Shown here: in pieces, positions 23,661 to 35,484 of the stretch
Numbering within the stretch: position 1 is the stretch's first letter
Layout: each line of letters begins with the position of its first letter
From: Kitagawia praeruptora
Taxonomy: Eukaryota > Streptophyta > Magnoliopsida > Apiales > Apiaceae
Reading direction: 5' to 3'
DNA: 64,000 nt
Assembly: GCA_037693485.1 (NCBI GenBank)
Contig: CM075350.1
Span: 123,254,001-123,318,000 of the forward strand
Notes under the pieces: generated by a model
Databases searched by the model: none
The model's input: the letters and a program-made list of their open reading frames with translations, nothing else
What the model was told of the DNA's origin: nothing
Translations under genes and position numbers: made by a program

Positions 23661-24377
23661 CTAAAAATTTAACATTCCTAACTCACTTACTAATCTACTG
23701 AATGTAGTCTCATCAAGTGGTTTAGTTAGAATATCTGCAAGCTGTTTGTCAGTAGGAACAAAATGAAGTTCCACAGTACCATTCTCAATATGTTCTCTAA
23801 TAAAATGATACCTGACATCAATGTGCTTAGTCCTTGAATGTTGAACTGGATTTTCTGCAATTTTAATAGCACTAGTATTATCACAAAACATAGGAATATT
23901 ACTAAGTGTCATACCATAATCCATCAACTGATTTCTTATCCAAAGGAGCTGTGCACAACAACTGCCTGCTGCTATGTACTCAGCTTCTGCAGTTGAGGTT
24001 GAAACAGATTGTTGCTTCTTGCTTGCCCAAGAAATCAATCTATTTCCCAAGAATTGACATGTACCTGTAGTGCTTTTCCTGTCTATCTTACACCCTGCAT
24101 AATCAGAGTCTGAATAGCCAATTAGAAAGAAATCAGATTCTCTAGGATACCACAAACCAAGATTTGGAGTTCCTTTGAGATATCTAAAAATTCTCTTCAC
24201 AACAATTAAATGAGATTCCTTAGGATCACTTTGGAATCTAGCACATAAACAGGTAGAAAACATTATATCTGGCCTACTTGCAGTTAGATATAACAATGAG
24301 CCTATCATGCCTCTATAACTAGTATTATCCACACTCTTTCCTTTAGGATCAGAGTCTAGTTTAGTGGCTGTTGCCAT
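23661..24377 (-). pseudogene. pol: Copia-1 RNase H
   Basis: Same frame as the reverse transcriptase block. RNase H residues are visible in GYSDSDYAGC (Asp), STAEAEYIAAG (Glu) and MFCDNTSAIK (Asp), with the tail LADILTKPL. Apart from the upstream stop it looks intact. Confidence 0.88.
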
Positions 24378-24443
24378 GGGTGTTTTTGCAACTGCACAGT
24401 CTTGAAAGTCAAACCTTTTTAAAAGATCTTTGATATACTTTGA

Positions 24444-25745
24444 CTAATTAATGAAAATACCAGTCTCAGTCTGTCTGACCTGCAAGCCTAAGAAATAATT
24501 TAATTCACCCATCATGCTCATCTGATACTTAGACTGCATAAGCTTGCTAAACTTAGCACACAACTTTTCATTAGCAGAACCAAAAATAATATCATCAACA
24601 TAAACTTGAACTAAAAGCAATTCACCTTTTATCTTTCTAAAGAATAGAGTTTTGTCAATTGTACCTCTTGTGAAGCCATTTTCAAGAAGAAATTTAGACA
24701 AAGTCTCATACCATGCTCTTGGTGCCTGCTTTAGTTCATAGAGTGCCTTATCAAGTTTGTAGACATGATTTGGAAACTTTAGATCAACAAATCCAGGTGG
24801 CTGTTCCACATACACTTCCTCATCAAGTTTGCCATTTAGAAAAGCACTCTTTACATCCATCTGGTATACCTTGAATTTTGAATGAGCTGCAAATGCAAGA
24901 AACATTCTGATTGCTTCCAATCTTGCTACAGGTGCAAAGGTCTCATCATAATCAATGCCTTCTTCCTGAGAATAACCCTTGGCCACCAGTCTTGCTTTGT
25001 TTCTTACAATCATACCAGATTCATCTAGCTTGTTTCTGAAAACCCATCTTGCACCAACAATAGATCTATCTTTAGGTCTTGGTACCAGTTTCCAGACTTT
25101 GTTTCTCTCAAACTCATTTAACTCCTCCGGCATTGCAATTACCCAATCAGGATCCTGTAAGGCTTCTTCAACCTTCTTAGGTTCATTCTTTGAGAGAAAG
25201 CAACTATACAAGCATTCATTTTGAATTGATCTTCTAGTTCGAACACCACTATTTGGATTACCAATTATCAAATCTTCAGTATGATCCTTCGTCCATTTTC
25301 TAACAGGTGGTAGATTAACTCTGCTAGTCTCTCCCCCTAAGCTAGTGGTATCTCTTGTAGAAGAATTCTCTCTACCTTCAAAAACTCTCCTTTGATCAAT
25401 AGAATCAGTAGATTCCATATTGCTGCTAGTTACTGATCTTTCCTCAGTAGACTCTGAAAGATCAGTTCCTGATGGAGTAGACTCTGAAACGTCAATTCCT
25501 GATGGAATAGACTCTGAAAGACTAGTCTGCTCCTGATGATCACTGTGTTCTCTTTGATTTATTTGCTCCCCCTCAACAGTAGCATTCCTTTGAGAAGCAA
25601 TAGAAATTTCTTCAGGAGAACCTTCATCATCACTTGAGAGTATCTCAGAATTCTTCAGATTTTCAAATTCCAATTTGTCATGGCTTTCATCAGTTTGCAA
25701 AATTCCAAATTTCTTATCATCAAATGCAACATGAATTGATTCCAT
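24444..25745 (-). pseudogene. pol: Copia-1 reverse transcriptase
   Basis: In frame with the integrase block. After a Ser/Thr/Glu-rich linker comes the Copia reverse transcriptase with FRNKLDESG, YQMDVKSAFLNGK and catalytic YVDDIIFGSAN. It ends at TAG 24446-24444, in place of a Gln-type codon before SKYIK. Confidence 0.9.
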
Positions 25746-25874
25746 AACAATGTGAGTTCTAAGATTATAAACTTTGAAGGCCTTAGATGCTGAATATCCT
25801 AGAAAAATTACTTCATCCGATTTGGCTTCAAATTTTCCAAGTTGTTCTGGATGAACTTTTAGGACATAGCATTT

Positions 25875-26993
25875 TCATCCAAAGATGTGAAAGTATTTCA
25901 CACTTGGTTTCTTTCCTTTGATCATCTCATAGGGAGTTTTTCCATGACTATTTACCAAGGTACAATTTTGAGTGAAACATGCAGTGTTAATAGCTTCTGC
26001 CCAAAAGTAGGTTGGAAGTTTTGCATCTGCAAGCATGGTTCTTGCTGCCTCTATGAGAGTCTTGTTCTTTCTTTCCACTACACCATTCTGCTGAGGTGTA
26101 CCAGGTGCAGAAAACTGTTGAGTAATTCCATTATCTGCACAAAACCCCTCCATTGTAGAATTCTTGAATTCTGTACCATTGTCACTTCTAAGTACCTTGA
26201 CTTTGTACTCAGAGTTATTATGAATATTCTTGATAAGTTCAATGATTTGCTGAGGAGCTTCATCCTTCTTGTGTAGAAAGAACACCCATGTGAACCTTGT
26301 GAAATCATCCACCATAACTAGAGCATATCTTTTCTTGCTGATAGACATAATGTTTACTGGACCAAACAGATCAAGATGTAGCATGTGAAATGGTTCAGTA
26401 ATCGAATTTTCAGTCTTGCTCTTGAAAGTGGTTCTTCTTTGCTTTCCAAGCTGACATGCATCACAAAGTCCATCTTGCACAAAATTTGCCTGAGGCAGGC
26501 CTCTCACCAAATTGTGCTTAACAAGTTGATTAAGTTTCTTGAAATTAAGATGTGAGAGCTTCTTGTGCCAATTCCAGCTTTCATCACTTGTTGCTTTGCT
26601 GTAGCGACATCTAACAATTCCCTTAGATGTATCACTTAAGCTGGCTTCATATATGTTACCATGTCTTTGACCAGTTAGAACAATGTCTCCATTCTGCATA
26701 TTCAATATTTTGCATCCTTCTCTGTCAAAGATTGATTTGTAACCTTTATCACCCAGTTGACTTATGCTTAAAAGAGTATGTTTCAAGCCTTCAACCAGTG
26801 CTACATTTTCTATGATGACATTCCCCAAAACAATTGAGCCATATCCCAGAGTTTCTCCTTTGTTGCCATCTCCAAAAGATATTACTGGGCCAGCTTTCCT
26901 CTCAAACTTTGTAAGCAGGGACTTCTTTCCAGTCATATGTCCAGAGCATCCACTGTCCAAGATAATTGAATGCTTCTTTCCTGTGCCCTGCAA
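25875..26993 (-). pseudogene. pol: Copia-1 protease and integrase
   Basis: Protease motif ILDSGCSGHMTGKK at the start, HHCC domain (NWHKKLSHLN, CDACQLGKQR), then the integrase core with Asp in HLDLFGPV, Asp in RSDNGTEF and Glu in QQNGVVERKNKT, all present. A TGA at 25877-25875 replaces the Cys expected after FHIFG; the frame then runs on to the next block. The first Met shown by translation is really a TTG; no clear start exists because pol is normally made as a gag-pol fusion. Confidence 0.88.
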
Positions 26994-27133
26994 ACAAAAA
27001 GTAACTAGTTAGAATTTTTTAGGACCCAACTTTGATTGGATCCTTTCTTACTAGATTTAGAGACAACAGACTTTAAAGATTTTGCTTTTATTTTACCTGT
27101 TGCAGAGTCAACTTTAGACTCTAATTTCACAAA

Positions 27134-29296
27134 CTATTTGTGACTAGGAGTTTCAGATTTCAAAGAATAATAGTCAAAATACAGTTCATGATATTCTCTA
27201 CACATGTAAATGGAATGAAGTAAACTACCACAATGATAACAAGCTTTTTGTGGTTGGTATTGAATTTTCTGAGTCTTGGGAAATCTGGACTCAGTTTTCC
27301 AAGAAGGTTTTTGATTGCAGTCTAGGGCCAAATGATTATGATTTCCACACTTATAGCATTTTTTCCTAGGTGCATCAGGTACATTCTTGTAATTATTCTC
27401 TTTGTTAATACCTTCTTTTCCATTCCTATTTCTTTTGATCTTGCTAGACTCTGAAAGACCATCTAATCTCTGTTTCAACTGAGACTTAGACAGAAACCCT
27501 ATGTTTACATTCTTAGGTTTCTCTAACACTTTCTCATCTGAATTACTATTGTTAATCCTTTTGTGTACAACAGGGGTACCTTTTGAATCAACAAATTTAA
27601 CATGATTAGGTTCAGAAACAATTTTCTTACCTTCAGATTTAGACGTGTTAGCTTCTTTCTTACTATCATCATTGACAATAGCTACCTTTTCTTCTTGTCT
27701 AGCCTTATCAAAACCTAAACCATTAACCTTACCACGAATTCCACTTTCAAAGATTTCTATAGTCTTCTTACTGGAATTGTTAATGGTCTTAATCACATCT
27801 CTCTCTTCTTCTAGTTCTTTTCTGACATAGTCATAAGCCTCAAGAATAACACTATAATCATGCTTAGCTTTATCAGAACTTAACTTGTATTCTTCCATTT
27901 GAATTAATTCAGATTCAAGAAAATTATTTCTATCAACTAATTTATCATTCTTAACCTTAAGTTCATCTCTTTCACAAGTAAGAATTCTAAAATTAGTCAT
28001 AAGATTCTTAAACTCAGCATGGATAGATCTAATTTCATCAGAATTTAAGCTATCAAATGAATCAAGAGAGTGAAGTGATACCTTAACAGAGGATGGAGAA
28101 GTTTTCTTTGGAGATCCAGGTTTGTCTGAACTATTGGCCATCAATGCAATGTTGTCATAATCCAATTCATCTTCAGAGTCACTGGAATCAGCCCAATCCT
28201 TCTGTGTGACCATAAGTGCATTACCCTTTCCTGAATTCCTAGGCTTCTTACACTCACTAGCAAAGTGTCCAAGCTCGCTGCAGTTAAAGCACTTGATCTT
28301 GGCCTTATCAAGCTTGACAATTGTACTTTTGCTTTTGTCACTCTTCTTCTCCTCCTTCTTTTGAAAAGGTCCTTTGCTAAATCTTCTCCTGTTGAATCTT
28401 CCTTTCTTGAAAGCTTTAGCAAACATAGCAAAGAGTTCCTGCATCTCAGATTCAGAATCATTGTTGTCAGAGTCCATATCAGTAGTCTCTGACTCAGAAC
28501 TTTCTTTGCTTTTCTTCTTCCTTGAATTCTTTACAGCAATCTCTTCATGCTGTTCTTCAGGAAGCTTCTTAACTTCAGATTGAGCAGTAAGTGCAATAGT
28601 CTTCATCTTTCCTTCACTCCTGCTTTTCTTCTGCTGCTTGTCAAGTTCATAAGCTCTCAATTTTCCATATACTGCCTCTAATGATATCTCATCCAAATCA
28701 TTAGCTTCCTCAATCGCAGATATCTTCTCATTGTAGAAATCAGGCAAAGCTTTCATGAACTTTGTATTCATATCCTCCAAGTCATAATATTTACCATGCA
28801 TGGCCATCTCATTGATGAGTTTTGTAAACCTATCAAAGGTATCAGTAAGTGACTCACCAGACTTGGATTCAAAGTACTCATACTGTTGTATAAGTAATGT
28901 CCTCATATTCTTCCTGACAGGCTTAGTTCCTTCACAGTGAACCTTAAGATTGTCCCATATGTCCTTAGCAGTTTTACAAGAGAGAACATAGTTAGTGAGA
29001 ACAGAATCAAGACTATTGAATAATATGTTTCTCACTTTAGCGTCTTTAAGAACATTCTCCTTGTCCTTATCTGACCATTCAGATTTTGGCTTCTCTGCTG
29101 TATGTTCTGGAACAACCACACCATCAACAGTTGCTTGTCCAACGACCTTTGTTGGAACAAAAGGTCCATCTCTGATTCTGTCAAGATAATCAGGATCTGT
29201 TGCTTCCAGATGATGCAACATCTTTACTTCCCACAGAGTATATTCGTTTCTCTTGAGCATAGGAATTTTAGTATTCCCATCCTTGTAACCATACAT
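27134..29296 (-). CDS. gag: Copia-1 gag (720 residues)
   Basis: Starts MYGYKDGNTKIPMLKRNEY. The Copia gag domain occupies about residues 10-230; zinc knuckles CFNCSELGHFASEC (about 333), CYKCGNHNHLALDC (about 645) and CYHCGSLLHSIYMC (about 684) bind RNA. A coiled coil lies between (about 430-560). It stops at TAG 27136-27134; the same frame continues for about 40 residues (ending WVLKNSN) that match the end of Copia-2 gag, so the TAG is probably a mutation. The protein itself would still contain all domains. Confidence 0.88.
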   Translation of the reverse strand: MYGYKDGNTKIPMLKRNEYTLWEVKMLHHLEATDPDYLDRIRDGPFVPTKVVGQATVDGVVVPEHTAEKPKSEWSDKDKENVLKDAKVRNILFNSLDSVLTNYVLSCKTAKDIWDNLKVHCEGTKPVRKNMRTLLIQQYEYFESKSGESLTDTFDRFTKLINEMAMHGKYYDLEDMNTKFMKALPDFYNEKISAIEEANDLDEISLEAVYGKLRAYELDKQQKKSRSEGKMKTIALTAQSEVKKLPEEQHEEIAVKNSRKKKSKESSESETTDMDSDNNDSESEMQELFAMFAKAFKKGRFNRRRFSKGPFQKKEEKKSDKSKSTIVKLDKAKIKCFNCSELGHFASECKKPRNSGKGNALMVTQKDWADSSDSEDELDYDNIALMANSSDKPGSPKKTSPSSVKVSLHSLDSFDSLNSDEIRSIHAEFKNLMTNFRILTCERDELKVKNDKLVDRNNFLESELIQMEEYKLSSDKAKHDYSVILEAYDYVRKELEEERDVIKTINNSSKKTIEIFESGIRGKVNGLGFDKARQEEKVAIVNDDSKKEANTSKSEGKKIVSEPNHVKFVDSKGTPVVHKRINNSNSDEKVLEKPKNVNIGFLSKSQLKQRLDGLSESSKIKRNRNGKEGINKENNYKNVPDAPRKKCYKCGNHNHLALDCNQKPSWKTESRFPKTQKIQYQPQKACYHCGSLLHSIYMCREYHELYFDYYSLKSETPSHK

Positions 29297-29330
29297 GATT
29301 GCAGATCTTTATGATTATTCGAAATCAACC

Positions 29331-29343
29331 TGCTCTGATACCA
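29331..29343 (-). promoter_or_regulatory. Primer-binding site of Copia-1
   Basis: TGGTATCAGAGCA on the minus strand two bases after the 5' LTR; initiator-Met-tRNA type. Confidence 0.92.
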
Positions 29344-29345
29344 AT

Positions 29346-30077
29346 TGTTAACTCGAATAACTTGTAGAAGGGGGGGTTGAATACAAGTTATATAATCGTG
29401 TTTGATTTTTGCTTGATTATATGAACAAGAATAAACGAATGAATCAAACTCTTGTTTGTATTAATAAGATCAAATACAAACTCTACCAAAGGTGTACAAT
29501 ACCTTTAGCAGCTGCTGACAATACAAATCTCTCTCTCTATTTGTTTTGAACTCTCGAATATAAACCTTATACAGAGCTACACACACGAACTCACAACTTC
29601 GTCGCTCTTTACAATGATATTGAGAGAGTATTTATAATGCTACCTATCAACTAACAACAGAAAGATATAATCTATACATGACAATGTTCTGCCTTCTAGT
29701 CGATAGTTTCCATCAATAGAAAACTCTTCCCTTCATAATATCTTCTTGCTTGTTCTTCAAACAACGATCCTGTTTTATAGCACTTGCCAGTTTCTGTAGC
29801 ATCCATAATGACATCATCAATAACAAAACTGATATCAGGATCTGCACACTGCATCAGTATCTGATCAACCATCAGTATTGGACCATCATCAGGATTTGCC
29901 CTCTGTTCCTGACATGTAGTCTCCGATACACTGTTCATTCCTGACTAAACTATACAGATAACTGTCTTACACATAAATCCTATATACAGTGCTAAATCCT
30001 TTATAAGATCAGGATTACAAGAAGTATAATGTGTAAATTCTATTCTTAACATCACAACTTATGAATTATTCCTAACA
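29346..30077 (-). repeat. 5' LTR of Copia-1
   Basis: Same length as its partner, six substitutions. TATA box on minus at 29629-29636. It carries the promoter for the element. Confidence 0.95.
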
Positions 30078-30102
30078 ACAATTGGTTAGGACAAAGGGAG
30101 TA

Positions 30103-30724
30103 GTTGACAGAATCTAGCAAAGTAGACAGTAGTAGACTCTGACAATCTATCACCTATATTCATTAAAACTAGTCTACCAAAATCGAAATTACTTCCATAG
30201 AGAAGAGAATATCCAATTTGGAGACTGTCCATAGGAATTGCATCCCAGTTGGTGACCTTCTTGCCAAAAGCCCTAGTTATACAGTCGAAGAAGAAACTCC
30301 ACTCCTTCCTTAGCTTTGGCCTCTTCACATTTCCCAGCCTGGCAAGAGAATCTGAGTAGCCCATTTGCTGCAACATCTCTCTCAGAGTATTTTCACGAGC
30401 AAGACTGTAGGAAGTGTGAGTGTCAAAACCCATCGTTTCTCTGACAGTAGTTGGAGTGATAACATAGTCTTCTCCCTCATATGTGAAAACAATAGACGGT
30501 GTCCCATTCTCTCCTCCATCGTCATAAATAGAATTTTGCCAGAAAGTAGCAATCTGAGCAGCCGAAAGTGTTGGTGGCTCAATTAGAGCTTGACCAATCT
30601 CCGAATCCCTTAAGAAGTTCTGAATCAAATGAAACGCCTCTGGTACGTTTGCAGTATTCAAAGGGGCTGCATAGTTATTAGAAACGAACAAGAGTCCAAG
30701 AGCAGAAAAAGGTTTGGTGGCCAT
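30103..30724 (-). pseudogene. Copia-2 extra (envelope-position) ORF, N-terminal part
   Basis: Starts MATKPFSALGLLF. It holds the motif LRKEWSFFFDCITRAFGKK and LQIGYSLLYG, which recurs in Copia-1 and in the family I know as putative plant transposon protein domains. The frame runs to the Stowaway insertion at 30102 and continues without shift at 17671 when MITE and Copia-1 are removed. Function is unknown; SIRE elements carry an envelope-like ORF at this position, but no signal peptide or clear membrane segment is visible. Confidence 0.7.
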
Positions 30725-32686
30725 TAGAATGATTTGCGAAGAAAATAAGAGAAAACCGATGTATATGAAAAGTGTTTGCTAAAATGCCCAAGTGAAAATA
30801 TGAAGTAACTGAGTAATTGTTTAAAAAGTAATTGTGAGTGGTTGTGAGAGTGTATGTGTGAATTTGAATCGTGTAAGTAAAATGATGAGATATGTAATGA
30901 AAAATTAAACTCAATCGTTTTAACCTTGAAACACGCAAGTGGGACACGATCCTAGAGATTTGTGTGAGTGGGACACGTGGCACAAAATTAGCAGAACAGC
31001 TTTGCATGCTCAGTAATTATAGCAATAATTACTGCTACTCTCTCTCTCTCATTACTGACAGACTTTAACACATTTACACTCATTAACAGTTGTCAAAACT
31101 CTTTTTACCCCAAATTTGAAATTATCTGAAATAAAATATACCTTAATGTATTAGACAAAATCCATCAGCGTTTGTCAATTCTCCAACGTCATTACTGTAA
31201 TCCTTTCAAACACTGCACAGGTGTGAATATATGTGTGTGTATAGCAGAGTTTACGAATCCAATTTTTAGAGCATCTAATATTTCATAAAATCCATAAAAA
31301 TAAATCAGTAAACACTGGATGCACAAACTCTCATAGTGAATACTGAATGTTTGATGAATGCTAAACTCTGTTGAAAACAGATATACAGAAACTTTGAAAT
31401 AGACTATACCCCCTTATGTACAAGACTATTCAAGTAAGCACACAGTCTTGATAGACAAAAAAACATGAAATAGATATCAATGTCGCATTCAATGAGTAAC
31501 ATGCTATGGATATCAAAGCTCACACATCTCTCAAATCACACAAGTGTTTAGGTGAAGTGTATTCGCTCAAGTTCAATCAATAAAATCATGTGCTACGTAC
31601 CATAAGCTTGGTTGTTCACCAAATCTCTACTACTTTGAATACATGAGTGCACAAATTTGACAATCTGATAGAGCAATTCTCTACTTGATAAGCTATATAT
31701 TCACCTTTTTTTTAAAAAATCCCATTAAATGGACACACCTTAACAAGGAAATCCCCACACTGTTCACTCACCAATCTCCAAATGAATCAGACTGCTCTAT
31801 CAGTAACTCAAGAAAAGAATAAACAAGTAGGCTCAAGAATTTAGAGTGGTGATATACAAAAATAAAGGTTAAAAGGCTCAAAGGGGTTCACTAAGGATTT
31901 AATTCACAGGCAGTGTTTGGATAAAAGTGGTTAATCCTAGTGCCTTTATCATTTTCATGCACACACATATCATGTAGTCTCAAAATGGTTTAAAACAAGT
32001 TCTAGAGCAACAGACTCACTGATGAACAACACACAACAATAAAATTCGATTGATATAAAATGTATCAATCACTGATTTGGCTCAAAATCTCACAAGGTGA
32101 AAGCATGCTTTAGTACTTATCAAAATAGACAAAGACACATCTCAAGTTTATAATTTTCGCAAGCACAAACAAAGAATCATCAAGTACCAAGTTAATTTCT
32201 TTGGGGATACACTGTATACAGCATCTGACTAAAACAGAGTTTAACTAACAAAGTTTAGGAGTCATCAACATCAGAAGTTATTCATGAGAGGCAATGCACA
32301 CAGTATTAACAGACTTAGAGTTTAGGATAGATAAACTAAGAGATGCTATAAATATGAAACAGTATCATGCTTGTGTTAATTGTCTACACAGTCTAAGATT
32401 AGATCACAAATAACTTAGAAAGATTCATGATTAATAACTGAGAATCATGCTTTATACAGTTTTCTTCATCGGTGTTGATATCAGACAATAACATTATCAG
32501 AGTTTATCAGAGTTTATTCAACATGTTAACAGTGTTTGACCGACAGAACATGCTAACATAGTTTAACAGTATACGAACAGAGTTTGTATAGCAGAGTTTA
32601 AAAACAGAGTTCACATAGCAGTTAACACATCACAGAAACATAAGTAATGCATTACACAAGTAAAATTTTGAGTCTAACCAGTATCT
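30725..32686 (-). other. Copia-2 spacer between pol and the extra ORF
   Basis: About 2 kb of AT-rich sequence with no convincing ORF on either strand. It contains several CAGAGTTTA-like words near 32500-32600 and a CT repeat near 31038. The homologous interval in Copia-1 carries an antisense ORF; none was seen here. Confidence 0.6.
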
Positions 32687-32992
32687 CTAGTCAAAACCAG
32701 AGACCATTCCAAGTTCATTTACCAGCCTTGTAAATATAGCTTCACTCAATGGCTTGGTGAAGATATCTGCTAGCTGTTGGTCTGTAGACACAAAATAAAG
32801 CTCAATGTTTCCTTCCTCTACATGTTCACTGATAAAGTGATACCTTATGCTGATGTGCTTGGTCATTGAATGTTGTACTGGATTACCTGTCATAGCAATA
32901 ACACTTTGATTATCACAGTAAATAGGAATCTTACTGTACCTCAATCCATAATCCAAAGCAATTGATTCTTCATCCATAGAATCTGTGCACAA
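32687..32992 (-). pseudogene. pol: Copia-2 RNase H, C-terminal part
   Basis: Continues RNase H with IYCDNQSVIAM and HISIRYHFISEHV, ending in the typical LADIFTKPL tail. It overlaps the previous frame by about 50 bp because of a one-base insertion in CTTTGG. Confidence 0.85.
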
Positions 32993-34164
32993 CAGCTACC
33001 AGCTGCAATATACTCTGCCTCAGCTGTAGATGTAGAAATTGATTTCTGTTTCTTGCTGTACCAAGAAACTAGTCTATCACCCATAAATTGACAACTTCCA
33101 CTGGTGCTTTTTCTGTCTATCTTACAGCATGCAAAGTCTGCATCAGAGTAACCAAGAAGCTTGAAATCTGATTCTCTGGGATACCACAGCCCTAAAGTAA
33201 TGGTGCCCTTGAGATATTTAAAAATCCTTTTCACAGCTGTGAGTTGTGGTTCTCTGGGGTCTGCCTGAAACCTTGCACAGAGACAGGTTGCATACATGAT
33301 ATCAGGCCTACTTGCTGTCTGATAAAGAAGAGACCCTATCATGCCTCTGTAACTTGTCATATCTACTGAAGCCCCTGTATCTTTGTCCAACTTTGTTGCA
33401 GTTGCCATAGGAGTTGATGCAAATGAACAGTCAAGCAAACCAAATTTCTTGAGAAGATTTTTGATATATTTCGCTTGATTTATGAAAATCCCATCATCTG
33501 TTTGCTTCACCTGTAGGCCTAGAAAATAACTAAGCTCTCCCATCATACTCATTTGATACCTGGACTGCATTAGCTTGGCAAACTTTGTACAGAGTTTATC
33601 ATTAGTAGACCCAAAAATTATGTCATCAACATATATTTGAACCAAAAGCAAGTCACTACCAGATTTAAAGTAGAACAGGGTTTTATCAATTGTACCTCTG
33701 TAGAACCCACTTTCTAAAAGAAATTGAGCCAGAGTTTCATACCATGTTCTTGGTGCCTGCTTAAGTCCATAGAGTGCCTTATCAAGCCTGTAGACATAAT
33801 CTGGATATTTGGGGTCCACAAATCCTGGTGGTTGTTCAACAAATACTTCTTCTTCAAGTTTCCCATTCGGAAAGGCACTTTTCACATCCATCTGAAATAC
33901 CTTGAATTTCTTATGAGAGGCATATGCTAAAAACATTCTTATTGCCTCCAACCTTGCAACTGGAGAAAAAGTTTCATCATAATCTATTCCTTCCTGCTGT
34001 GAATAGCCTTTTGCCACAAGCCTGTCCTTGTTTCTTGTAACAACTCCTTCACTATCAGTTTTATTTCTGAAAACCCATTTAGTACCAACAATAGATCTAT
34101 TCTTTGGTCTTGGTACAAGGGTCCAAACTTCATTTCTTTCAAATTCATTCAACTCCTCCCGCAT
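32941..34164 (-). pseudogene. pol: Copia-2 reverse transcriptase and start of RNase H
   Basis: Copia reverse transcriptase with KWVFRNKTDSEG, FQMDVKSAF and the catalytic YVDDIIFG. RNase H begins in the same frame (GYSDADFACC, STAEAEYIA) and is shifted by one base near 32965. Frameshifts in 34165-34409 separate it from integrase. Confidence 0.9.
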
Positions 34165-34409
34165 TGCTGTTATCCAGTCAGCATCTTGAAGAGCTTCTTC
34201 TACTTTCTTTGGTTCAAATTATGACAAGAAAGCATGAAACAGACATTCATTTGTTATTGTCCTCACTCTTGCATCTGGATCACCAATAATCAAATCAGGT
34301 GTGTGAGATTTTGTCAATTTCCTAGCTGAAGGCAAATAACTTCTCTCAGTGTTTTATCCTCCCCCTCGATCCATGTTCTCCTGATTTTCTTGTTGCCTTT
34401 CTTCATTCT

Positions 34410-35384
34410 CTAAGGCTCCCCTGAATTTGACTTCTCAGAGTTTGAATTGTCAGATGTTGGACATTCAGAGTTTGAATCATCAGAGTTTGATCCAGATTTT
34501 TTAGCTGACTCACTTTCAGAATTTGAGTCATCACTTTGTAGTGATTCTTCATGCTCCCCCTCAACTGGTTCTCCCCTTGAATATGGCTGAGAAGTTTCTT
34601 CAGTATTTACCAGTAGAGGTTCAGAGTTTAACTCAATAGAGTTTGTCAGTTCAGCATCATCAGAGTTTACTTTATCAGAGTTTAAGTCTTCATTTTCAAA
34701 GTGCAGTTGATCATGGTCATCTATATCTTCAAATCCAGTTATTTTCTTGTCATCAAATGACACATGTATTGACTCCATGATCACCTTGGTTCTCAGATTA
34801 TAAACTCTGAATGCCTTAGTTGACAGTGGATAGCCAACAAAAATTCCTTCATTAGCTTTTAGATCAAATTTTGTCAACTGTTCAGGATGAGTTTTCAGCA
34901 CAAAACACTTGCACCCAAAAATATGAAAATATTTTAGGTTTGGCTTCTTTTCCTTCACCATCTCATATGGTGTTTTTCCATGCTTGTTGATCAGAGTAGC
35001 ATTCTGAGTAAAACAAGCAGTTTGAACAGCTTCTGCCCAGAAATAGGTTGGCAATTTTGCTTCATCAAGCAAAGTTCTGGCAGCTTCTATCAAGGTTTTG
35101 TTCTTTCTTTCAACTACACCATTTTGCTGTGGTGTACCAGGTGCAGAAAACTCTTGCTTCACTCCTCTGTTTTTGCAGAATTCTTCCATTGTTGCATTTC
35201 TGAATTCAGTTCCATTATCACTCCTAATTATCTTGACTTTGTGTTTTGATCCTTTGTCCAGCAGCTTTACATGCTCCATCAGAGTTAATGCAGTTTCATC
35301 CTTCTTTGCTAGGAAATACACCCATGTATATCTGGTGTGTTCACCAACAATGACTAAAGCATATATCTTTCTTCCAAATTCCAA
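34410..35384 (-). pseudogene. pol: Copia-2 integrase core
   Basis: DDE integrase core: second Asp in RSDNGTEF and Glu in QQNGVVERKNKT. The first Asp (HVDLFGPV) falls just upstream in another frame, so a frameshift separates it near 35390. The C-terminal part becomes Ser/Asn/Glu-rich (SNSDDSNSE repeats), the usual variable linker before reverse transcriptase. Confidence 0.85.
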
Positions 35385-35484
35385 TTGACATTACATTCAC
35401 TGGTCCAAAGAGATCAACATGTAGAAGGTGATAAGGATCAAAAATTGAAGATTCAGTCTTGCTCTTGAAAGATGACTTCCTTTG

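Larger units (their letters stand above)
17959..30077 (-). mobile_element. Copia-1: young SIRE/Maximus-like Copia element with an extra ORF
   Basis: 12.1 kb with 732-bp LTRs (17959-18690 and 29346-30077) and target duplication ACAAT (17954-17958 and 30078-30082). On the minus strand: gag, protease-integrase, reverse transcriptase, RNase H, a spacer with an antisense ORF, then the extra ORF. I count six LTR differences, all transitions (about 0.8 percent, roughly 0.3 million years at 1.3e-8). In spite of this youth it has in-frame stops in every reading frame block. Confidence 0.95.
17674..30100. mobile_element. Stowaway MITE inside the Copia-2 extra ORF, split by Copia-1
   Basis: Own sequence is 17674-17958 plus 30083-30100, about 303 bp. 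The left tip CTCCCTCCGTCCCA and right tip TAGGACAAAGGGAG are the classic Stowaway (Tc1/Mariner) inverted repeats, flanked by TA (17672-17673 and 30101-30102). Copia-1 inserted 18 bp from its right end. Confidence 0.88.

Noticed and set aside
26990..27110. A 100-bp intron from CAGGTAAAAT to TTTGCAG across the Copia-1 gag end
   Set aside because: Joining these sites puts the protease in the wrong frame, and the removed stretch encodes residues conserved in Copia-2 gag.
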